Assembly (NCBI GenBank): GCA_039920165.1
Contig: JBDSEG010000401.1
Location: 1 to 7,480, forward strand
Direction: 5' to 3'
Length of the DNA: 7,480 bases
From: JBDSEG01 sp039920165
Lineage (GTDB): Bacteria; Pseudomonadota; Gammaproteobacteria; Burkholderiales; Burkholderiaceae_C
Shown: positions 1 through 4,206 of the stretch, piece by piece
How positions within the stretch are numbered: the first letter of the stretch is position 1
Layout of the letters: each line of letters opens with the position of its first letter
Program-made: the position numbers and the translations under genes
The notes under the pieces: model-generated
What the model saw: the letters and a program-made list of their open reading frames with translations, nothing else
Databases searched by the model: none
What the model was told of the DNA's origin: nothing

Positions 1-496
1 CCTGCACCGGCGCATGCGCCTCGTGGTGGTGGGTCTCGATCTCGCTGTCCATCAGGCTCTCGATCTCGTGGGCGTTGAGGTTGCCCGAGACCATCATGCG
101 CAGGTAGTCGGTGATGAACTCGACCACATGGTGGTCGGCACCGACGGTCGTGTACTTCTGGAACACCGGCGAGTTGCGCGGATCCTCGACATCGTTCTCG
201 ATCGACATCAGGCCTTCCTTGCGCGCCTTCTGCAGGATGTCGAACAGCAGCGCCATCAGCTCCATATAGCGCGACTTGGAATATTTCGACCCCTTGAGCA
301 GTCCCGGCAGCGCGCCGATCGTCGCCTTCAGCACCTTGGGCTGGTTGTTCACCACGAAGGCGCCGAGGGCGCCGCCGAGGATCGCCATCAGCTCGGTTGG
401 CATCGCGTGCAGGATCACGCCCATGTTGCCGCCGTGGAGGGCATAGGCACCGAAGATGCAGCCGAGCGCGACGGTGTAACCGATGAGAACGAACAT
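1..496 (-). CDS. motA: Flagellar motor stator protein MotA (partial, C-terminus off the left edge)
   Basis: MotA is the membrane subunit that, with MotB, forms the ion-driven stator and pushes on rotor protein FliG. Translating the minus strand from the ATG at 496 gives 165 residues starting MFVLIGYTVALGCIFGAYAL (first membrane segment, about 2-20). A second hydrophobic Gly/Ala-rich segment lies at about 35-49, followed by a cytoplasmic domain. The KARKEGLMSIENDVEDP stretch carries Arg92 and Glu100, matching the E. coli MotA Arg90/Glu98 pair that contacts FliG. The family-typical DYLRMMVSGN and EIESLMDSEIETH segments follow (about 130-155). Membrane segments 3 and 4 are outside the window. 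The Shine-Dalgarno is weak (GGAG about 14 nt upstream); the start rests on homology of the N-terminus. A FliA-type promoter lies 64-90 bp upstream, and the flhC terminator insulates the gene from flhDC, so it is probably a late flagellar gene. motB would be expected next, beyond the edge. Confidence 0.95.
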   Translation of the reverse strand, partial: MFVLIGYTVALGCIFGAYALHGGNMGVILHAMPTELMAILGGALGAFVVNNQPKVLKATIGALPGLLKGSKYSKSRYMELMALLFDILQKARKEGLMSIENDVEDPRNSPVFQKYTTVGADHHVVEFITDYLRMMVSGNLNAHEIESLMDSEIETHHHEAHAPVQ

Positions 497-559
497 GGTC
501 GAGAGGGGAACTCCGTGGCCTGTATCGCTCCCCGCGGTCCGGGTGGCGATGCCGACTGT

Positions 560-586
560 TTATCGGCCTGCCCCGGGACGGCTTGA
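560..586 (-). promoter_or_regulatory. FliA (sigma-28) promoter of motA
   Basis: On the minus strand, TCAA (583-586, followed by GCCG) is separated by exactly 15 bp from GCCGATAA (560-567), the consensus sigma-28 -10 octamer. Transcription would start near 553, giving a leader of about 55-60 nt before the motA ATG. It lies just beyond the terminator at 613-638, so motA transcription is independent of flhDC. The same spacing and TCAAG element recur at four other sites in this window. Confidence 0.88.
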
Positions 587-612
587 GCCGAGGGCGGGAT
601 TTCGATCGCCCG

Positions 613-638
613 AAAAAAACGGGCCCCGAAGGACCCGT
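613..638 (-). terminator. Intrinsic terminator downstream of flhC and of the candidate sRNA
   Basis: On the minus strand, ACGGGTCC and GGGCCCGT pair over 8 bp (one G-U) around a stable TTCG tetraloop and run directly into seven T residues (619-613). The opposite strand has no T-tract, so it acts only leftwards. It ends flhDC transcripts about 115-140 nt after the flhC stop and separates them from the motA promoter, which starts 27 bp further on. Confidence 0.9.
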
Positions 639-688
639 CAGAAAGGCACCGGAGTGCCTGGAGGAGACAAGCAGGAAGACTGGTTACA
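613..688 (-). ncRNA. Candidate FliA-dependent small RNA between flhC and motA
   Basis: A consensus FliA promoter (695-721, minus) fires into about 75 nt that contain no plausible ORF and end at a strong intrinsic terminator. The predicted transcript starts near 688. Its first half is pyrimidine-rich with little obvious pairing and contains UCUCCUCC (667 down to 660), complementary to Shine-Dalgarno sequences. Next comes a 6-bp hairpin (AGGCAC/GTGCCT, loop TCCG, 659-644) and then the TTCG-capped terminator stem with a U7 tail. This architecture of open seed, hairpin and U-tailed terminator is what Hfq-type sRNAs look like. E. coli MotR, a sigma-28-dependent sRNA from the motA leader with its promoter inside flhC, is a positional counterpart; I see no evidence either way of sequence homology. 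Alternatively, the promoter serves motA and the hairpin is an attenuator. There is no expression evidence, so the transcript ends are inferred. Confidence 0.55.
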
Positions 689-694
689 AGACTT

Positions 695-721
695 TTATCG
701 GCACCGCCGCGGCAGACTTGA
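695..721 (-). promoter_or_regulatory. FliA (sigma-28) promoter in the flhC 3' region, no ORF behind it
   Basis: On the minus strand, TCAA (718-721, followed by GTCT) is placed exactly 15 bp from a perfect GCCGATAA (695-702). It begins 30 bp after the flhC stop codon. Motif and spacing equal those of the motA and fliD promoters. The next element downstream is a hairpin and then the terminator at 613-638, not a gene, so it is assigned to the candidate small RNA. Confidence 0.82.
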
Positions 722-750
722 GCGGAGTGGCGGGTTTCGCGGGACCGGCT

Positions 751-1425
751 TCAGTGGACCGGCGATGCCGCCGCCGATTTGCGTGCGTTCACCGGCGAGG
801 TGGGGCGCGCAGCGCGCACCGGCGCAGCCGCGACAGGCGCGACCACGGACGCGTCGGGGTCCGCATCGGCCGGGGCCGCCTTGGCACTGCCCACGCGGAT
901 CGCGCCGACCGCGTTGCCCTTGCCGGCACGAGCCGGCGGGCAGCACAGGCCGCATACATAGTGCTTGGCGATCTCGTGCGGATGGGTTACGAACTGGCCG
1001 GCGCAGCGCGAGCAGCGCGTCATGGTCAGCATGCCGTTGTCGATGAACTTGACCAGCCGCCAGGCGCGCGTCACCGACAGCAGCGCCTCGAGTCCCTGCG
1101 CCTGGGTCTGCTCCTGATAGAGCTGGTAGGCCTTGATGACGGCATCGATCTCGTCGAGCTCGGACACCTTGTTCAGGTACTCGTGGATATTGAGAAAGAG
1201 CGAGGCATGGATATTGGGCTGCCAGGTCATGAACCAGTCGGTCGAGAACGGCAGCTGGCCCTTGCTCGGCGAGCGGCCCGAGACTTCCTTGTACAGCCGC
1301 AGCAGCCGCTCGTACGACAGATCGGTTTCCGACTCGAGGACCTGCAGCCGGGCTCCGAGGTTGATGAGCGTCACGGCGCGCTCGATCTGCTTGGCTTCGG
1401 TGAGGATGCTTTTGTTGCGGGCCAT
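751..1425 (-). CDS. flhC: Flagellar master transcriptional activator subunit FlhC
   Basis: FlhC joins FlhD in the complex (FlhD4C2 in E. coli) that binds class II flagellar promoters and recruits sigma-70 RNA polymerase. The product is 224 aa, longer than the roughly 190 aa of E. coli. Residues 1-130 carry the helical FlhC core (KQIERAVTLINLGARLQVLESET; LPFSTDWFMTWQPNIHASLF). The zinc site is intact: Cys138-x2-Cys141 and Cys158-x2-Cys161, almost the same positions as in E. coli. From about residue 170 the tail is Ala/Pro/Val-rich and probably disordered, an extension not present in the enteric protein. The ATG at 1425 is preceded by AGAGG at a 6-nt spacing. It lies 131 bp downstream of flhD on the same strand, in one likely operon, and its transcript ends at 613-638. 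Confidence 0.96.
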   Translation of the reverse strand: MARNKSILTEAKQIERAVTLINLGARLQVLESETDLSYERLLRLYKEVSGRSPSKGQLPFSTDWFMTWQPNIHASLFLNIHEYLNKVSELDEIDAVIKAYQLYQEQTQAQGLEALLSVTRAWRLVKFIDNGMLTMTRCSRCAGQFVTHPHEIAKHYVCGLCCPPARAGKGNAVGAIRVGSAKAAPADADPDASVVAPVAAAPVRAARPTSPVNARKSAAASPVH

Positions 1426-1524
1426 GGTGAACCTCTTCTGGTCTGAGCTTGCGAATATCGAGCGAAGTGGGCCGAGCCGTGCGCCGGACCGATCCCAAGC
1501 CGGGTCGGCACCCCCTCAGGAGGT

Positions 1525-1542
1525 GGGGCGGTATGCCGCCCC
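1525..1542 (-). other. GC-rich hairpin in the flhD-flhC intercistronic gap
   Basis: GGGGCGG and CCGCCCC form a perfect 7-bp stem around a 4-nt loop (TATG on the plus strand), 15 bp after the flhD stop and about 100 bp before the flhC start. There is no T-tract on either strand, so it is not a standard terminator. The GGGG arm (1525-1528) could instead pair with CCCC at 1511-1514, so two mutually exclusive folds are possible. A role in mRNA processing, stability or setting the FlhD:FlhC ratio is only inference. Confidence 0.4.
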
Positions 1543-1556
1543 GGGGGCCGTCAGTC

Positions 1557-1880
1557 TCAGGCCGCCTCTTGATGGCGCCCGGCCATCAGGATCGAGGCAT
1601 GCAGGCGCGTCGTCGTGTCGTTCGCGGCGCTCTTGCCATGGTTGGTCAGCAGGCTCCACACCAGGTCGTCGTCCGCCCGGAAGCGGCACAGCAGCGTGTT
1701 GCCCGAGGCGATCTTCATCATCTGCGCCGGGGTCAGCAGGGTCAGCATGGCGGCGCTCTCCTCGCTGATGCCCAGGCGGTACAGCGCCTGCTCGCGGTCG
1801 CTGCGGATGAGGCTTTGCGCCAGCATCAGGTACGACAGGTTGGCTTCGCGAATCTCGGTGAGTATCTGGTCGGCGTTCAT
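1557..1880 (-). CDS. flhD: Flagellar master transcriptional regulator subunit FlhD
   Basis: FlhD partners FlhC in the master activator of flagellar genes. The 107-aa protein is close to the E. coli length (116-119 aa). Recognisable family segments are the N-terminal ILTEIREANLSYLMLAQSLI (compare the enteric INLSYLLLAQRLI), ALYRLGISEESAAMLTLLTPAQMMKIA and the following LLCRF. The C-terminus is slightly shorter than in enterics. I chose the ATG at 1880 because TTGGAG precedes it at a 6-nt spacing; a TTG at 1892 in the same frame would add only MEPR and would destroy that ribosome binding site. It is the first gene of a leftward flhDC unit. Its promoter must lie in the divergent region 1881-2150, where I find no convincing sigma-70 site. 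Confidence 0.95.
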   Translation of the reverse strand: MNADQILTEIREANLSYLMLAQSLIRSDREQALYRLGISEESAAMLTLLTPAQMMKIASGNTLLCRFRADDDLVWSLLTNHGKSAANDTTTRLHASILMAGRHQEAA

Positions 1881-2153
1881 ACGTGGCTCCAAGGCGGTGA
1901 TCTGGGGATGAACTTCGGGCTTGTTCTGCGCGTTGTTCTTGTCTCAACGTGAAACCGATTGTGATGAGACGAGATGGCCCGCAACATCAGGTCAGTTCTG
2001 TGGCTTCAGTCCAGCTTCTTCCATCCGGCCTGTCAGGCAAACACCTACACAGTCGGGGCTTAGCCGCAGCGCGGATCTGCCGAAGACAGGGGGTGGCTCT
2101 CGAAGCCGTCCCGCAGGTCGACTTGTTCTCACGAATGCAGATTGACAAAAGGC
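1881..2153. other. Divergent intergenic region, flhD leader
   Basis: These 273 bp between flhD and the flagellin 1 promoter contain no gene I can support; the short open frames here have no family resemblance and no consistent ribosome binding sites. The region must hold the flhDC promoter(s), but no good -35/-10 pair is visible on the minus strand, as is common for activator-dependent class I promoters. It contains an imperfect inverted repeat (1937-1974) and a short GCCTGTCAGGC palindrome (2028-2038). Confidence 0.5.
1937..1974. repeat. Inverted repeat in the flhD leader (10-bp arms)
   Basis: TCTTGTCTCA (1937-1946) and TGAGACGAGA (1965-1974) are reverse complements at 9 of 10 positions (the mismatch is still G-U compatible in RNA), separated by 18 bp. 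It lies 57-94 bp upstream of the flhD start. It could be an operator for a regulator of flhDC or a stem-loop in the flhD 5' leader; the sequence does not decide between them. Confidence 0.35.
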
Positions 2154-2180
2154 TCAAGTCGCACTGCGGGTCGACGATAA
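2154..2180 (+). promoter_or_regulatory. FliA (sigma-28) promoter of flagellin gene 1
   Basis: TCAA (2154-2157, followed by GTCG) is 15 bp from GACGATAA (2173-2180), which matches the sigma-28 -10 octamer at 7 of 8 positions. The predicted start near 2187 gives a leader of about 79 nt before the flagellin ATG, the longest leader among the FliA promoters serving protein genes here. Confidence 0.85.
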
Positions 2181-2265
2181 AGCTGCGACGACACCGCAAT
2201 CACGGGTCGTGAATGCCGGCCCCCAATGCCGGAAATCAGCCACCCGTACCCAGGAGATCTTCCAA

Positions 2266-3084
2266 ATGTCCATGACCATCAATACCAACATCGTCTCGTT
2301 GAACGCGCAACGCAATATGTCGACCTCGCAAAGCGCGCTGGCGACGTCGATGCAGCGTCTCTCGTCAGGTCTGCGAGTCAATTCGGCGAAGGACGATGCT
2401 GCCGGCCTGGCGATTGCCGAGCGCATGAGTGCTCAGGTTCGCGGCTCCAACGTCGCCATGCGCAATGCGAACGATGCGATCTCGCTGTTCCAGACCGCTG
2501 AAGGCGCGATGAGCAAGATCGGCGACAGCCTGCAGCGCATCCGCGAACTCGCGGTGCAAGCGGCCAACGGCTCGATCTCGGATGCCGACCGTACCAACCT
2601 GAATGCAGAGGCAACCCAGCTCGTCGCCGAAATCGCGCGGGTCTCCGACAACGCCAAATTCAACGGCGTCAATCTGCTCGACGGCAGCCTGACGACGGCC
2701 GATTTCCAGGTTGGCGCCGATGCGACCGACGTGATCACAACGACGACCAGCTTCGACATGACGGCCTTGGCCGCCTACGCCGCCGCCGATATCAGCACGC
2801 AAGCCGGCGCGACCGCAGTCCTGACCGCGACCGATACCGACCTGGACACGTTGAATACGGCGCGCGCCGATGCCGGCGCGCTGCAAGGCCGCTTCGAGGC
2901 AGTCGTCGGCCAGTTGCAGGTGTATGCCGAGAACGTCTCTTCCGCGCGCGGCCGGATCATGGACGCCGACTTCGCGCAGGAAACCGCCTCGCTGTCACGG
3001 GCCCAGATCCTCCAGCAAGCCGGCAGCGCCATGGTCGCGCAGGCGAACCAGCTCCCCAACTTGGTGATGGCGCTGCTGCGCTGA
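2266..3084 (+). CDS. fliC: Flagellin 1 (filament subunit)
   Basis: Flagellin is exported through the flagellar type III apparatus and polymerises under the FliD cap to make the filament. The 272-aa product starts MSMTINTNIVSLNAQRN and ends QANQLPNLVMALLR, the classic D0 ends. Residues about 1-140 and 185-272 form D0/D1; the centre is only some 45 residues, so outer D2/D3 domains are absent. LQRIRELAVQ (89-98) is the conserved D1 segment recognised by TLR5 in flagellins that activate it. The start at 2266 is set by AGGAGA 8 nt upstream and by the family N-terminus; an upstream in-frame ATG at 2212 would add 18 non-flagellin residues. It has its own FliA promoter and terminator, so it is monocistronic. 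It differs from the neighbouring flagellin 2 at about 30 positions (roughly 89% identity by eye). Confidence 0.97.
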   Translation: MSMTINTNIVSLNAQRNMSTSQSALATSMQRLSSGLRVNSAKDDAAGLAIAERMSAQVRGSNVAMRNANDAISLFQTAEGAMSKIGDSLQRIRELAVQAANGSISDADRTNLNAEATQLVAEIARVSDNAKFNGVNLLDGSLTTADFQVGADATDVITTTTSFDMTALAAYAAADISTQAGATAVLTATDTDLDTLNTARADAGALQGRFEAVVGQLQVYAENVSSARGRIMDADFAQETASLSRAQILQQAGSAMVAQANQLPNLVMALLR

Positions 3085-3116
3085 TCCCGCCGATCGCGCC
3101 GGTACAGCGCGTCCCG

Positions 3117-3140
3117 AGCCGCCTTTCGAGGCGGCTTTTT
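3117..3140 (+). terminator. Intrinsic terminator of flagellin gene 1
   Basis: AGCCGCCT (3117-3124) pairs perfectly with AGGCGGCT (3129-3136) around a TTCG loop and leads into T residues 3136-3140. It sits 33 bp after the flagellin 1 stop. It should block most read-through into flagellin 2, which therefore needs its own promoter in the next 165 bp. Confidence 0.92.
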
Positions 3141-3273
3141 CGTTGGTGCGACCGAATTCGAAGATGGACCGGATTGGCCCCCTGTCTCGACCGATCACCG
3201 GTCGGTGGACATCACCAGAATTCGAGCCCAGGGCCGGGCTGTTGCCGGTTCGCCTGGCACCGGCTGTCGGCCG

Positions 3274-3287
3274 GTATCGATCGATAC
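3274..3287. promoter_or_regulatory. Perfect 14-bp palindrome upstream of flagellin gene 2
   Basis: GTATCGATCGATAC reads the same on both strands. It ends 6 bp before the GGAG ribosome binding site (3294-3297) and 18 bp before the flagellin 2 ATG. It may be an operator or a small hairpin beside the ribosome binding site. No such element precedes the otherwise similar flagellin 1. Confidence 0.4.
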
Positions 3288-3305
3288 GAATCTGGAGCCC
3301 TCGCC

Positions 3306-4127
3306 ATGTCCATGACCATCAATACCAACCTCGTCTCGCTGAATGCTCAGCGCAACCTGTCGACGTCGCAGAGCACGCTCTCGACGTCGATGCAGCGCCT
3401 GTCTTCGGGACTGCGCGTCAACTCGGCGAAGGACGATGCCGCCGGCCTCGCGATCGCCGAACGCATGAACGCCCAGGTCCGCGGCTCCAACGTCGCGATG
3501 CGCAATGCGAACGACGGCATCTCGATGTTCCAGACAGCCGAAGGCGCGATGAGCAAGATCGGCGACAGCCTGCAGCGCATCCGTGAACTCGCAGTGCAAT
3601 CGGCCAACGGCTCGATCTCCGACGCCGACCGGACCAACCTGAACGCCGAGGCGACCCAGCTCGTGGCCGAGATCTCGCGGGTCGCCAATGGCGCCAAGTT
3701 CAACGGCGTGAACCTGCTCGACGGCAGCCTGACGAGCGCCAATTTCCAGGTCGGCGCCGACGCCACCGACGTCATCACGACCGCCATCGGCTTCGACATG
3801 ACGGCGCTGGCCGGCTATGCGGGCGCCGATATCAGCACGCAAGTCGGTGCGACCGCGGTGCTCACCGCCACCGATGCCGATCTCGACGTGCTGAACAGCG
3901 CCCGCGCCGACGCCGGCGCGCTGCAAGGCCGCTTCGAGGCGGTGATCGGCCAGTTGCAGGTGTATGCAGAAAACACGTCGGCCGCGCGCGGCCGGATCAT
4001 GGACGCCGACTTCGCCATGGAGACTGCCGCGCTGTCGCGCGCGCAGATCCTGCAGCAGGCCGGGACCGCGATGGTCGCGCAGGCGAACCAGCTTCCGAAC
4101 CAGGTGATGGCGCTGCTGCGCAACTGA
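3306..4127 (+). CDS. fliC: Flagellin 2 (filament subunit, tandem paralogue of flagellin 1)
   Basis: This is a second filament subunit of 273 aa, arranged like its upstream neighbour: D0/D1 helices at both ends, the conserved LQRIRELAVQ segment, a minimal centre with no D2/D3, and an end of QLPNQVMALLRN with one extra Asn. Substitutions relative to flagellin 1 are concentrated around residues 120-175 and near the C-terminus; the first 120 residues differ at only about eight positions. The ATG at 3306 has GGAG 8 nt upstream. Unlike flagellin 1, fliD and fliS, it has no recognisable FliA promoter: no CAA trinucleotide, hence no TCAA, occurs on the plus strand between the flagellin 1 terminator and this start. 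It could be a minor, differently regulated or alternately expressed flagellin. The frame is intact, so it is not a pseudogene. Confidence 0.96.
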   Translation: MSMTINTNLVSLNAQRNLSTSQSTLSTSMQRLSSGLRVNSAKDDAAGLAIAERMNAQVRGSNVAMRNANDGISMFQTAEGAMSKIGDSLQRIRELAVQSANGSISDADRTNLNAEATQLVAEISRVANGAKFNGVNLLDGSLTSANFQVGADATDVITTAIGFDMTALAGYAGADISTQVGATAVLTATDADLDVLNSARADAGALQGRFEAVIGQLQVYAENTSAARGRIMDADFAMETAALSRAQILQQAGTAMVAQANQLPNQVMALLRN

Positions 4128-4143
4128 GTTCGCCACCGCTCCC

Positions 4144-4170
4144 GGCGCGGCACCTCAAGCCGGCGCCTTT
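4144..4170 (+). terminator. Weak terminator-like hairpin after flagellin gene 2, overlapping the fliD promoter
   Basis: GGCGCGGC (4144-4151) pairs with GCCgGCGCC (4159-4167) over 8 bp with one bulged G, enclosing a 7-nt loop ACCTCAA and followed by only three T residues. The loop holds the TCAA -35 element of the fliD promoter. The short T-tract makes efficient termination doubtful. Confidence 0.35.
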
Positions 4171-4181
4171 GCCGCCGATAA
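4155..4181 (+). promoter_or_regulatory. FliA (sigma-28) promoter of fliD
   Basis: TCAA (4155-4158, followed by GCCG) lies exactly 15 bp before a perfect GCCGATAA (4174-4181). The predicted start near 4188 leaves a leader of only about 19 nt, just enough to contain the AGGAG ribosome binding site of fliD. The -35 element falls in the loop of a hairpin that may terminate flagellin 2. Confidence 0.9.
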
Positions 4182-4206
4182 GCGTAAGACGTAACAGGAG
4201 CATTCC

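Noticed and set aside
14..586. A plus-strand frame across the motA region.
   Set aside because: The minus strand encodes a clear MotA with conserved Arg92/Glu100 and family motifs.
695..1498. A 267-codon minus-strand frame overlapping flhC.
   Set aside because: FlhC in the alternative frame is unmistakable with its Cys4 site; the other frame is a low-complexity shadow.
1961..1975. A TGTGA motif upstream of flhD as a CRP-type site.
   Set aside because: The second half-site TCACA is missing at the 6-bp spacing, so only half of the motif exists.
1921..2145. Short open frames in the flhD-flagellin divergent region.
   Set aside because: No ribosome binding sites, no family resemblance, and they overlap what must be regulatory DNA.
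2785..2792. GCCGATAT inside flagellin 1 (also near 3824 in flagellin 2) as an internal FliA -10.
   Set aside because: No TCAA lies 15 bp upstream; it is the coding sequence for AADI/GADI.
3154..3225. Direct repeat GAATTCGA (3154-3161 and 3218-3225) in the gap before flagellin 2.
   Set aside because: Eight bases twice, 64 bp apart, is weak and has no associated element; it may be chance.
3255..3270. TGGCAC upstream of flagellin 2 as a sigma-54 -24 element.
   Set aside because: The required GC at -12 is absent at the right spacing (GG-N10 is followed by CG), so it does not fit a sigma-54 promoter.
3195..4136. A 313-codon frame antisense to flagellin 2.
   Set aside because: It is full of Arg/His/Gly/Val from complementing a high-GC gene and has no recognisable domain.
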